Below, in pieces: positions 48,005 through 60,096 of a DNA stretch of 64,000 nt. A program made the translations under genes and the position numbers. The stretch's first letter is position 1, and each line of letters begins with the position of its first letter. This DNA is from Allium sativum (taxonomy: Eukaryota; Streptophyta; Magnoliopsida; Asparagales; Amaryllidaceae). The notes beneath the pieces were generated by a model. The model had not been told where the DNA came from, did no database searches, and saw only the letters and a program-made list of their open reading frames with translations. Where the stretch lies: the NCBI GenBank assembly GCA_030737875.1, contig CM060911.1, forward strand, positions 90,106,599-90,170,598, written 5' to 3'.

Positions 48005-51000
48005 TCTGGTGATGAAGGCTAATGGGGGATTGAAGTAGTGTTGTATAAATGGTGTTGCTAGTTGATCGGGTTTGCAGTGGAGTTCGAATGATAGTGGATG
48101 GAGTTCGGAGTGGTGAGAGCTGTTAATGACCGTATGGTGTTCGACGGAATGCCATAGAGAATGGAGCAGGTATTAGAGGGTGCTGAGGGGAGTTGGGGAA
48201 GCTGCTGTAATTAAAAGTAAATGGGGAAGGTAATTAAATAAATTATTTAGTCAATATTTAATTTATTTAATATAGTAGTTAATTTAATGGGATAATCGTT
48301 TAATCGATAAATATAAAATCATCTGATCATAGGCGTAATCCTTTCGAGAAGGATTAAGTTGAAACAATTCAAGTCAATGTTAGACGAGACTGAATGGAAT
48401 CAGAATGGATATTTGACAAGTAAAATAATGTGAGTAAATCTCACTCACCTTAATTAGAATTATTTTTATATCGTAAAAAAATAACGGTTTGTTGCTTGTT
48501 GATGATTTCTGGTTTGTTTAAATTATATATTAGTTATTTAGGGTTGACTATTATATATATATTGGGTTGATTGATTGGTTGGATTACCGCAGTTTCATTA
48601 GCGGATGCCCGCAGTTTCATAGAGGATGATTACCCTATACGCCCCACGCTATGATTAGTGGATGACCTTCTATACCGCGATATCTTGCCTCGAAGCAGGA
48701 TGGGTATTATTTTGTTGACTAATGTCTGTGGATGCAGGAAAACAGGTTGGAGGAATCCAACTTGATTCCTCAAAAAAAAAAAATATTATCTGTTGTTGTT
48801 TGTTTGATTTCATATATATTTATATATGATGTGCTAAAAATCAAATGATTGAAAATTGATTGATTTGATTGTTTAAAATATCCCTGTGGCTTGAATATTG
48901 ATTCATAAAAACATCAAAAAGGCTATTTGATATTTAAAAAGGGAATTCTATTTTTATGAATAGAATTTGAATTTTAAATGAACTGTAGAAAATATTAAAT
49001 TGTTTTGAAGATATATAAAACGAGTATTGAATTTATAAACTTTTTTTATAAATGAAAAGGTGGGATTCGAATCGAGTTTATAAACTCTGTTTATAAAGGA
49101 AAATATGGGATTTGAATTAAATTTATAAACTTTGTTTATAAATATTTAATGGGGGATTTTAAGTAAAGTTATAACGTTGTTTATAAATAAATGCAGAGAA
49201 TTCAAATAGAATTCGAATAGATTTGAATATAGAAATTCAAATGGACTTTAAACTATAGATTTGATTATAGAAATTCAAATGGACTTTAAACGATTTGAAT
49301 ATAGGATTCAAATGGAATTCAAACAATAGAATTTGAATAGATTTGAATAATAGAATTCAAATGGAGTTTAACTATAGAATTTGAATATAGAATTCAAATG
49401 AAGTTTAAATATAGGGATGCAAATAGAATTCAAATGAAGTTTAAATAAGGAGAATTCAAATAAAATTGAATTGGAATTTGAATAAGAAGTCGATAAGGAA
49501 ACGAGAGTATGAGTATAATTAAAATTTGTTAATATGCAGTTAAAATATATTTGAACATGTCATGTTCAAATATGAAGGTGAAATAGACTGAAGAGTTAAG
49601 TAATAGATTTAATTAACAAATTGAGTTAAAACGATTGGTTTAGTTAAATTAGACTGGGCAGGTATAAATATACAGGAGACAAGTTTGGAATAAAGTATAG
49701 AAGTGAAATAAATAGAATGCCCGACAAAAAGGTACGTATTTAATTTCCATATGAGATTTTATGCGCCGTATCTGCTAGCCACTTGGCTTTTTCTTTTTCT
49801 TTTGAGATGAGAAGGACCGGGAAAGCTATTTGAAATTTCCCGATGCACCCGGTGCAAAGGAGGTTATGGCGAATTTTTCCGGGAATTTAAGGAGTTAGAA
49901 TATTTTTAAGATAATTTGATAGTTAGAAATCAACGTATCAAATTATATAGAAGTCGATAAGAAAACGAACTTAGAAGTAGAATAGTATAATCAAAAAGGA
50001 AATATAAGAATAAAATATCATAAGAATAGAAAGAAGAAGCGTATACGTGTTTGAAAAGTGAATAATTGGTTTGTAAGGTATTGATTATTCGAGTAAGTAG
50101 TCTTATCTGTTTTGACGTTGTAAATGTTATTCAGTCAAGGTCTGAGAGGTAGTTATACCCCAACTTGATTGATTTAATTATTAACAAATAAATAGTAAGA
50201 TTTCAAGCTCGAAGATCAATGTTGGATAAAAGTTAGTTGAATACAGTATTTGGGTTGTCGTAACGATGTTTTACACAACATCTGTTTTGAGCCAAATAAG
50301 TGTAAGTATAGGAATAAACGAGATTGGAAAAGAGATAAGTAATTGGAATATTTTCCAATTATAACTAGCATATATTTTCTATAGTTTAGAAAATAAAGGA
50401 AGGCGATATTCGGAATTGTTTTCCAAATAACGTAAAAGGCCAATATGGTTATTGAAAAGATTTGGTTAACAAATATTGATATGAAATAGAGAAAAGATTT
50501 AATTAGTGGAATATTAATTAAGGGCTTAGTAATTGGTTGATAATTGGATGAACACTTGTTTTTATTCGATAGTTAAATCATTGACTATCGAAACACTTGT
50601 TTTTATTCGATAGTTAAATCACAGACTATCGAAGTTTTGACCATCGTTGTCAATATGGAGAGACCGGTTGGATTATGATCCGAAGAACCACTCCATATCG
50701 GCAGTAGCGTGCGAATCAGATTATATAAAGACAATCGAAGATGGAGTAGAGTGCAAGGACTTTTTCTATTAATAGAAATAGTGCCTTCAGTTCATCCTGT
50801 TCTTGGGTGACTTGTATGGATGAATGTCTGACAGAGTATTTCCAGAAAGGTCACGTACATTGATTTCTTCAACCGTACCAAGAGTGGAAGCGGAGAAGGA
50901 AACTTCTTTTAGCTGACACATAATGTACTGTTGTAGACATCAATTAGTGATTTTCGATGGATCTGACGATGTGACATTCTAAGTGAATCTTGTGTGATAA

Positions 51001-51957
51001 AGCGTAGCTTCTAGCCTCACATCCGGTAAATGACAGAAATCGGGCAAGCAGCATGGCTATGTAGGTCGCACCTATTAGGGTGTATAATCACCTGATCTAG
51101 AGTTTCATTTACTTCTAAAAATCTATTGTCGATGTTGTCCTATTCGGGAAACGGTTGCTGATCCCAATCGTTGGTGATATTCATTCGATACACTCAAGCG
51201 AAATGAGTGGTCGGTCATGTGTGGCTGAGTTGCAAGATGTTCTTGTTGAACTCGGTATATTCTCCTCTAGAGATATACCAGCAGAAGGTGGTTCCATACC
51301 TTGTCATAGTTGGAAATCAATTACCCAATACGTGCTTGCGGTTTATAATTGTTTATTACATATGTGGAACGTGAGATGAAAACGTTCCACTAGATTGTTA
51401 TTTACTTGATTTAGACATTATTATAATATCAAAGAGTTTTGATATAAAGATAAGTCAAGTGCTTGGTTTCTCATAAGGGAAAAACCCGTTCTGTGTTATA
51501 CGGCGTGGTCTTATGAGATATCATTTAGTTTCTGAAACTATTTTAAACTGTTTACTCATACCTGTCCCATGACTGACCCAGAGTTTATTTTGTTTTGTTC
51601 TACCTAAACTCTTGGGTGCCTAAATTTGTACCGGCAGTCAAGTAGTTCAGGATTTTTCAGATATATCTAAAGGAGCTTGGAGCAGGAGGCTTCAGCGTTA
51701 TCTAGATATAGTGTTGTCCCGTTGTGTTGTAAGTGTTGTACTCTGATTAGTGTATGTTATACAGTTAAGATTTTGTATTTCAAAGATGTGATATATTATA
51801 TTTTGTTCCACTGCGATGTGAGATTCTGTGTTGTTAGTTCTGTTCTTCTTCTACCTCTTTCTTGTAAAAAAAAAATGTTTCGTATTTTCGTGATATTTGG
51901 GTTAGACGTATGATGTATATAGTCAACTCTGATGTTACGGAAATTTGGGTCATTACA
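48005..51957 (+). mobile_element. Element O 3' LTR, second part
   Basis: It continues the LTR begun at 24000 and ends GGGTCATTACA, an exact inverted match to the LTR start TGTAATGACCC. Total LTR length without GL2 is 5,013 bp. Its last 550 bp are homologous, in opposite orientation, to the 16231-16700 end of GL1's LTR (shared motif CCGTTNTGTGTTATACGG-like at 51485-51508). It contains degenerate ATAGAATTCAAATGGA and TTTATAAACTTTGTTTATAAA repeats (49010-49500). A block at 49717-49900 is homologous to the interior of GL1 and GL2. No coding sequence is recognised in these 4 kb. Confidence 0.85.
49010..49500. repeat. Degenerate AT-rich repeats in O LTR
   Basis: First repeats of GAATTTATAAACTTTGTTTATAAA type (49020-49190), then of ATAGAATTCAAATGGA type (49200-49470), both imperfect. 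Confidence 0.75.
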
Positions 51958-54738
51958 AAAGAACTCAGCAAACAAGTTAAAGAGCTGCTTGAAAAGGGGT
52001 TCATAAGACGGAGTATTTCTAAATGAGGTGCTCCAGTAGTGTTCGCGACCAAAGCCGATGGTTCACTCCGCCTATGCGTGGATTATAGGGAGATGAACAA
52101 GCTGACCAAGAAGAATAGGCACCCACTCCCAAGAATTGACGATTTGTTTGATCAGCTCGTAGGTGCATCCGTTTTCTCCCAACTAGATCTGGCTACAGGA
52201 TTTCATTAGCTAAGAGTGGCTGAGGATAACATTGACAAGACTGCATTTAGGACCCCGGATGGTTTCTTCGAGTGGCTTGTCATGCCTTTGGGCTTGACAA
52301 ACGCACCTGCCTATTTCGTGGGCTTGATGAGCAGGGTGTTCCAGGAATTCCTTAATAAGTTTGTGGTGGTCTTCGTGGACGATATTTTGATCTTCTCGAA
52401 GAGTGAGGAAGAGCATGCTCAACACTTAAGGGAAGTCATGGATACTCTCCATGCACATCAGTTGAAAGCCAAATTCTCCAAATGGCTCTGGAGAGAAGAA
52501 GTTAGATTCCTTGGACATGTGAGGTCCAAAGAGGGCTTAGTCGTGGACCCCGCAAAAGTGGTTGCTGCGCAAGATTGGAAGATTCCACGAAATGAAACTG
52601 AAGTCCGAAGCTTTCTCGGGCTAGCATGCTTTTACTGGAAGTTCATCAAAGACTTTGCGAAAATCTCATCTCCACTTACAAGTTTGACGAAGAAGATCCT
52701 AGTTTTCGCTTGGGATTTGGATTGCGATATAGCTTTCCAACGCTTGAAAAGAGCTCTAACAACAGCCCCAGTTCTGACATTGCCTGATGGAAGCAAGATG
52801 TTTACCATATGCACGGATGCATGCGGTACATGATTAGGCGCTGTCTTGATGCAAGAAGGGAAGGTAGTAGCTTATGGTGGAAGGCAGTTGAAAGTAAATG
52901 AGAAAAACTACCCAACCCATAACCTAGAATTGGTGGCCTTCATTTTCGCTCTTAAGTCTTGGTGCCATTATCTCCTAGGTGAAAATTTTGAATTGTTTAC
53001 TGACCATAAATCGTTGAAGTACCTTTTCTCGTAGAAAGATCTCAACTTGAGGCATCAAAGATGGATGGAGCTTCTTGCCTCATATGATTTTGAGATTTCC
53101 TATACTCCTGGCAAGGGCAATGTGGTAGCAGACGCTCTAAGTAGAAAGAAGCTGACCTTAAGCCCTCTCTTTGAAAGGCAAAGCTTGGAGTACATAGCCA
53201 ACTTTGACTTTAGAACCTCCTCTGAATTTGTATATGGCTTGTTAGCAACACTGGAAGTGCGGCCTACACTTTTTGACTCAATAATAACCGCACAACGTGA
53301 AGACCCTCAGCTAGTAGATGTGGTAGATAAGCTGATTAAGGGTGAGACTTCGAGCCACATCAGTAGATACTACGTCAATGATAAGGGATGGTTGAGACGA
53401 GATGGAAGGCTATGCGTCCCACAAGTAAGAGATTTAGTGAAAATAGTTCTAGAAGAAGCACACCATTCAAAGCTGACCATACACCCAGGCGGAGACAAAA
53501 TGTATAAAGACATCAAAAGAGTTTTTTTTGGAATGGCATAAAGAGGGACGTAGCTGAATTCGTTTCTAAGTGCATGATATGCCTGCAGGTCAAGGCGGAG
53601 CAGAAGAAGCCTGGTGGTTTGCTTCATCATTTAGAGGTCCCACAATGGAAAAGGGATAGCATTTCAATGAACTTTATTGATGGGTTGCCTAAGTCAAAAA
53701 GGGACAATACCAGTATTTGGGTAATAATGGACTGGCTCGCAAAAAGCTCTCACTTTATACCTGTCAAAAGTAGAAGGACTGCCTCATCTCTAGCATCTCT
53801 ATATCTTAAAGAGATAGTTTGACTGCATGAGATCCTTCCAGCATAGTAAGCAATCAAGACCCTATTTTACAAGCGAGTTCTGGAAGAGTTTGCAAGAGGT
53901 TGTAGGCACACAACTATGTTTAAGCACGGGCTACCACCCCCAAACCGATGGACAGACAGAAAGGGTGAACAGAGTCTTAGAAAACCTCTTGAGATTGTGT
54001 GTTCTTGACTTTGGAGGGACATGGGAAGATCATCTTCCTATGGTGGAGTTCGCCTACTACAATAGCTACCAAGCTACAATAGGCATGGCACCCATCGAAG
54101 CCTTATACGGGAGACCGTGTCGATCACCAACCTGTTGGTGGGAATCCACAGATAAGCTTATACTTGGGCCAGACATGATTAGGGAAACCTCAGAAAAGGT
54201 GGACCTAATAAGAAGACGAATGAAGACTGCTCAAGATAGACAGAAGTCCTATGCAGATAAAAGAAGGACCAACCTTGAGTTTGAGGTTGGAGACAGAGTG
54301 TTCCTTAAAGTTTCTCCTCTGAGGAACGTTGTTCGCTTTGGATCCAAAGGGAAATTGGTACCTAGATTCATAGGACCATTTCCTGTCATTGAAAGAATTG
54401 GGATGATGACCTACAGATTAGAGCTACCTAAAAAGTTGACTGGAGTTCACAATGTCTTTCGTGTTTCTCACCTACGGAAGTGCTTACATGAGTCTGCGGA
54501 AGTGGTGGAACCAAAGATACTTGAAGAGGTAGAAGTGGAACGAGAAGCAACAGTGAGAAGAATCCCAACTCATATCTTGGGAACGGAAGTCTAAAAGCTA
54601 CACAACCGTGAAGTCAAGCTTGTTAAAGCACAATGGAGTGACAATGAAGAAGACGCGACTTGGGAGACCAAAAGCAAGATACGCGTAGCCTACCCTTATC
54701 TTTTTAAGGGTACATCTTTGATCTCTCCTTTATCATAA
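51958..54738 (+). pseudogene. pol: TK1 pol: RT, RNase H, integrase and chromodomain, decayed
   Basis: Polyprotein region of a Ty3/gypsy chromovirus. RT shows LDLATGFH (about 52185-52206), [14 protein letters not shown] and the catalytic VFVDDIL (Asp pair 52378-52383). RNase H shows TDACG and TDHKSLKYL. The integrase zinc-binding part has HHSKLTIHPGG and CMIC. The core has [12 protein letters not shown] with the catalytic Glu, but the first catalytic Asp is replaced (SISMNFIDG instead of MDF), and the second is lost to a frameshift near 53835. A GPF/Y-type GPFPVIER segment and a chromodomain-like EEDATWETKSKIR end it. In-frame stops include 52024, 52207, 52831, 53032 and 54592; frameshifts lie near 53525 and 53835. 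It starts mid-domain because O interrupts it. It cannot encode an active enzyme. Confidence 0.95.
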
Positions 54739-55298
54739 GTTTATTCAAGCTTAGTTATCTTCTCGGTCCTATTTCTTGATCCTTAGTAGAAATCAATGGA
54801 TGTAAACATGTATTTGGAACAAGTTATGGTTGATGGTTGCAAAGTGGTTGCAAGTGGTTGCTAGTGATTGCTCGTGGATGCATATGCACATACACATTAG
54901 GTTCTAGATCGGCTCAATCACTTTCATATTGCATTTGCATATGAACGCATGAAATTGTATGCGGATTGAAGCTTGATGTGTTATCATACGGAAGTTGCAT
55001 TTGTATGAATGATTGTGCACTCATGCAGAATTATGAATAGGAAAAATTGCATACATAATGGACTCATGGCACTCTCATGATTCGCCTTAAGGAGGTCAAC
55101 TGGATCAGTAGACGGCCTGATTTTGCACTAGATAAGAGACATATACACACACTCTACATATGTTCATATGGAATTAGAAGTCTTTTAAGGACAATGGATG
55201 CTTGTGGATGATGGATGAGTGGATGGATGATTGGATGTTAAGATGCATTCTTCTTAACTTGAAGATTTCAGGGACGAAATCCTTTAAGGAGGGGAGAA
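54739..55298 (+). other. TK1 3' untranslated region and polypurine tract
   Basis: Contains GTGGTTGC/GTGGATGC repeats (54836-54885), an AAGGAGGTCAACTG block (55088-55101) and CAGGGACGAAATCC, then the polypurine tract AAGGAGGGGAGAA (55286-55298). Confidence 0.9.
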
Positions 55299-55493
55299 TG
55301 TAACACCCCGAATTTTTTGAGAATATTAAAATTAATAAATTCAAGAACACTTAATTTTTAGAAGAAGAATTAAGTGAAATGGGTTGCGCTATTACGTTCG
55401 TCTCAAAATTTTGGTCAAGATAGAAATTTGGTTTGCATAAAACGGATACCTTATGAAGAAGTTATTAAGCCTTGAAGTTTGTATGCATATGAG

Positions 55494-55495
<2 letters not shown>

Positions 55496-55531
<36 letters not shown>
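55496..55531. repeat. AT dinucleotide microsatellite
   Basis: About 18 TA units; a second run of about 15 units is at 56361-56391. Both are within the TK1 LTR. Confidence 0.95.
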
Positions 55532-55533
<2 letters not shown>

Positions 55534-56356
55534 TGACATATATAAAAATTAAATAAATAAATATGCAAAAAGTTCAGAATAGTGAATTGGGAGGGGGAAT
55601 AGCCGAACCGGTCCATTTTTGAGGTCGACCCGAGCTCCACTAGGTCTACTAGGGGTTGATTCAGGGTGTTTGGCTGTCAACCCATGGGCAGATTCCCTCT
55701 AAGGAAGATGTGGCATCTGATTGGTTCTATTGGACTCCTTGCTGAGTCATTAGGGGTGATGTGACTATTCTATCTTATCTGAATGGCTTTGATTTGCTCT
55801 AGGTTAACCTGACGATTCCTATTAAATCAAACTTCTATATAAGCAACCTAATACCTCCACCCTAAATCATATTAAAAATCAAACCAAGAGCCGTCATGCT
55901 GCCATTGGACAACCTCGAGTAGCCGCCGTTCAACTTTAAGCAAATTAAAAGAGACAAACCAAATCAAATCAAAATTAAACTAAAACAACGATTCTACAAC
56001 AAAGGCGAGCATTTCAACTTCACAATACAGATTCCAGAAATCAAGATTGTCTTTTGTAAGTGTAGTTATCTTTTAGATGTAAATAAATTTAAGACGTGAT
56101 TTGATATAAAGTGAAAAATAGAATTATACCGTGTTTTATAATATTGATGATGCTAGTTCATGTTTATTTCTTGTGATGATTTTATAATGAATTGTGTTGG
56201 AATGCTTGTGGCTTGTTGGACTTGGTGTTGGATCTATTAAAGATTGAGAATGAAACTATCAATATCAAATGCAAGTATGTTTCATGTTAAGATCTACATA
56301 TATATGTTTATATGATTAATGCAAGTTGTATGTATTATGTTAGATCCAAGTCAAGA

Positions 56357-56392
<36 letters not shown>

Positions 56393-57161
56393 TATGCTTT
56401 ATGTTAGATCCATATGCCCATATATATGTTCATACATTCATATGCAAGTTACAAGTTTTATGTTGGATCCATGTCAAGATCTATCTAGGTTCATATGATT
56501 AATGCAAGTTACATGGTTTATGATAGATCCAAGTCACGAACTAATTATACATATGTTCATAGGCAAGTTACATGTTAGATCCAAAACTAGATATATATTT
56601 ATATGCATGTTTGTAAAGTGGACTTATGCAAGTTCACCTTGTTAGATCTAGTTCACACCTATATGTTAATGTTAAAATTATACATGCCTTGGGATTGGAC
56701 ATGTCATGATTATGTCATATGCTAGTTTATAATTGAGGTTATGTTCACACATGCCTAGATCAACATATTAACATGTTTTAGGCTTAAGATTATCTAAGTC
56801 TAAAATGTATGCAAGTTCATGTGACATTTTAAATATATATATGAATAAATTTTTATGCAAAATTTACATGTTTGTTTGAATCTATATTATGCATGTTCCC
56901 TTCTTTACCTCTTGTTTATAAATTGGGCTAATATACGGGCCCAATAACTTTATGTTATTAATACGAACAAACAAACGGAGATTTCGTTGGGATAGTTATT
57001 AAATCAAAACATGATAACAATGTAGGTGGGCCCAAAACCATGTAAATGGTTAAGGCCATGAATGGTATAATTTATACCATTAGTCTTGAACAAAATAAAA
57101 ATATGTGACATGAAACACTTATAGAAAATTAACATACATAAAATGTAAAAGATGAATATGC

Positions 57162-57357
57162 CTAACCCGAGGTTAGACTGAGTTGTGGTGTAGACCTGCC
57201 CGGAACCGACCGGCACATCCAGTAACCACAACAATACCTGTCTAATGTGAGAGGTTAGTGCATCAAGCCCAGAAAGACCCGAGGTTAGACTGAGTTGTGG
57301 TGTAAAACTGCCTGGAACCGACCGACACATCCAGTAATCAAAACAATACCTGTCTAA
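57162..57357 (+). ncRNA. Paired hairpins in TK1 LTR leader
   Basis: Hairpin 1: CTAACC (57162-57167) with GGTTAG (57253-57258); TTAGAC (57173-57178) with GTCTAA (57240-57245); GTTGTGGT (57182-57189) with ACCACAAC (57225-57232). The loop contains CTGCCCGGAACCGACCGG. Hairpin 2: TTAGAC (57285-57290) with GTCTAA (57352-57357); its inner stem (57294-57301) has lost pairing partners. Every hairpin 1 stem differs from TK3 by paired changes. Confidence 0.7.
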
Positions 57358-58586
57358 TGTGAGTGGTTGGTGCTTTAATTAATTAATTAATTAATTAAAG
57401 CTCATGAGCAATCAAGCTAGAAATGGTGAGGTTAAGTAGTAAAGGGAACACTTAACCAACTTAACATGTTAGCAAGACAAGATTGGTGGGTTTAAGTAAT
57501 TGAGGAAACACTCAACCAACTTAACATGTTAACTAGACAAGATTGATAGGGGTTAAGTCAAATCAAGGACACTTAACCAATTTAGCGTGTTGACTAGAAA
57601 AACCCTAGTAACGGGGACTCGTTTCAGCAGTAACACACATGGATGTATCAAGGTACCCTGAGCTATGCAGGGTGGGGGCACGATTACTGGGCTGAATATA
57701 AGCGGTCAAAAGGGCGGCGGTTAGATGCGTCAGTGTAGGTTCCGACGGAGTACGGGCGTGCATGGGCTCCGGAGTGGAAAAAGCAGGCACTGGGCACCAG
57801 GTGTACACTTGTGCATCTTTGAATCGTGTCAGGGTTGCCATTCTAGGACTTGATACACCCTATACTGGAACAAGCACAAGTACTTAAAAATCACGTGGGG
57901 CCGCATGACACCGGGAATACATGAATGAGAGTAGGAGTCGATCAATACATGAATGGGATCGCTTTATCATGAACATACATTGCTAGTTAAACAGCTCTTA
58001 GTGGGTGTAGAGAAATAAAAGTGGGTGCGATAGCCAAATCTAGTAAAATCTTACTTTACCTCGTTTTAGAACTACCCTATCCTTGTGGTATCATTCTAAG
58101 TTCAGTTTATTCATGTCATAGTCTTTTACTTGTTTACGTACTATTAAATAACTGGGCTTACCGGACTTATGTCTGACCCATTTTCCTTTCGCTTCTTTTC
58201 TTCCATCCCCCTCCCCCCCAGGTCCGCAGGGAGGAAACACTTCTGCTTAGTCCAGGTTAGCCAAAGCTTGAAGACCGTAGATGTAAGGCTTGGACTTTCC
58301 TTTTTGAGCTATAGCTATGGTCAAGCACTTATTGGGGATTTATGCCATTTTATTTTCGGTATTGCTTCTTTATGTTTTCAAGACAGATGAAAAGTTGTAA
58401 TAATTTGGAAGGTTGAAACAGTTATTGAATTTTTGTGTTGAACAAGTATTTATGAAATAATATTGATCTTTTTCTGCTGCATAAATTTTTTGTCTTGTAA
58501 TTTATTTGTATCTTGTACCTTAAAACGCTCCACCGAAGTTAAGGCATTCCCTTTGAGAGTGACCTTAACGGAGGTGGGTTGTTACA

Positions 58587-58999
58587 TCTGGTCCCCTTTG
58601 TTTTCGCCTCTTTTCTTCCTTCCCCCCTTGGTTCTCAGGGTAGGACTAGTACTAGTGGAGCTTGGTTTGGTCTTTCTCTCTCTTTGGAAGTGCTTGGATT
58701 GCTGAAAGTAAAGTTCATCTCATCTCTTTTATGGCTACTTATGTTGGGATTATGCTTTTTACTTTATGTATTCATAAAATAGTTTGTCAAGATGGATATG
58801 AAGTGTACTTGGTTTTACTGTTGGTTTATGATGTTGTGTAATCAAACTATTTCTCCGCTGCAATAAAAGTTGTTTTAAATTTCTTCAAGTATCAATATAC
58901 ATATCTATCTTGTTATATCCTGTTCTATACATCAATAATACTCCATGAAAGTTAATGCATTCCCTTTGAGAGTGACATTAATGGACGTAGGGTGTTACA
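58587..58999 (+). mobile_element. TK2 5' LTR, last 413 bp
   Basis: Homologous to the last 390-420 bp of the TK1 and TK3 LTRs (pyrimidine-rich CTCTTTTCTTCC, C run, AATAAA at 58862, GTTAATGCATTCCC, GGTGTTACA end) and followed by a primer site. The rest of the LTR is missing at the TK1 junction. Two LTR ends in a row (58586 and 58999) are explained by TK1 lying inside this LTR. Confidence 0.85.
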
Positions 59000-59001
59000 C
59001 G

Positions 59002-59013
59002 TGGTATCAGAGC
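59002..59013 (+). other. TK2 primer binding site (tRNA-iMet)
   Basis: TGGTATCAGAGC two bases after the LTR end at 58999. Confidence 0.96.
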
Positions 59014-59212
59014 AGAAAGTTAACAGAACAGATAAGAGATTTTGAAAAAAAAAACTGTTTTTCAAAAGCGCTTTATAAAGAAATGCTTTCAAAATTATGT
59101 TTTAAGAAGAGTATTTTCAAGCAAAAACTTTGTTTTAAAAAACATAATCCCCAAGATCCATATGTCTTTCTTTCGAATTCTCTGTTTTGAATCTCTTCAT
59201 TTTCTTTTCAGC

Positions 59213-60096
59213 ATGTCAGGGTTACTCGAGATACCTGAGGGAATAACGATACCAACCTGGTTCATAAGGTATCTGGAGGCTAGGGCCACCGCCACAGGCC
59301 CAGCGGACATCCCTCCTCCCCCAGCTGCAGTTGCTCCTCCTCCTCCCCCTTCCCGTGTTGATACTTTTTCAAAGATATGCAGAGACTTTCGAGCAATGGG
59401 CGGAAAACCTTTTCACGGATCAGAGACGTTTGTAGAAACTCGAAATTTTCTTAAGGAGGTGGAAGATTTGCTTGGTATCTTCGAGATACAAGATGGAAGG
59501 AAGGTCCAATTGGCTGCTTGGTTAATTAAGGAAGAAGCCTTGTTTTGGTGCGAGGTCACGAATGGAGAGCGTCCAGTGGAGACATGGATGGATTTCAGAC
59601 ATAGGTTCAAGATGAAATTTCTCTCACGAGCAGAAGAGAATTTATACATGGAAAGGTTCTTGGCATTAAAGCAGGGGAATTTATCAGTAAAGGAGTATGT
59701 CAACAAGTTAAATCAGTTGGCAAGATTTGGCTTAGACTTGGTGAATACACTTGAAAAGAAGGCCCTGAGATTCATTAAAGGTTTGAATGAGCTGCTACAT
59801 GGGTTGGCTATGACCCACATTCCTATGGGGGCTACCTTTGAGAAGCTGGTTGACATGGCGCTTATGCATGAAGAGGAGAAAACCGCTAATGCTAATAAGG
59901 CACCAGAAAAAAAGGGGATCAAAAGAAGTCACAGCAACAACCTAAGAAAGGTGGTAAGGACAACAATAGCAAAGGAAAGAAAAAATGCTTTAACTGTGGA
60001 ACACCAGGCCATCTGAGCAAGGACTGTAGGAAGAAGAAGAAGATCGACTGCTTCAACTGTGGTGAGGCAGGACATCTGATTAAAGACTACCGGTGA
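59213..60096 (+). pseudogene. gag: TK2 gag, frameshifted
   Basis: Capsid/nucleocapsid precursor. The start ATG at 59213 follows a TTTTCTTTTCAG acceptor-like tract (AG 59210-59211) and opens MSGLLEIPEG. Residues 33-46 are proline-rich; the retrotransposon gag domain runs from about residue 50 to 230, with AAWLIKEEALFW at 101-112. An A run at 59907-59913 carries a one-base shift. Beyond it, in the new frame, come a lysine-rich stretch and two knuckles: CFNCGTPGHLSKDC (59986-60027), intact CX2CX4HX4C, and a second (60049-60090) whose last Cys is Tyr. A stop at 60094 follows. The knuckle frame is the same as that of protease, so the ancestor had one gag-pol frame. The frame upstream of 59213 is open but lacks gag resemblance. 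Confidence 0.92.

Larger units (their letters stand above)
51958..58586 (+). mobile_element. TK1: right part of a Tekay/Del-type element
   Basis: It begins inside the RT domain exactly where O ends (right target copy AAAGA, 51958-51962) and runs through RNase H, integrase, chromodomain, the 3' untranslated region, the polypurine tract and a 3,288-bp LTR ending GGTTGTTACA at 58586. The left part (5' LTR, gag, protease, start of RT) is expected left of the window. TK2 sequence begins at the next base, at an internal LTR position, so TK1 appears inserted in the TK2 5' LTR (right target copy TCTGG). Confidence 0.85.
55299..58586 (+). mobile_element. TK1 3' LTR
   Basis: Starts TGTAACACCCC and ends TTGTTACA; 3,288 bp. 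It has a TATA box (55836-55843), a donor-like TTTTGTAAGTG (GT at 56056), AT-dinucleotide runs (55496-55531 and 56361-56391), the hairpin pair (57162-57357) and AATT repeats (57375-57398). It is clearly related to but well diverged from the TK3 LTR. Confidence 0.92.

Noticed and set aside
59042..59212. Gag start upstream of 59213
   Set aside because: The frame is open but lysine/phenylalanine-rich and unlike gag. The ATG at 59213 begins recognisable gag sequence and follows an acceptor-like tract.
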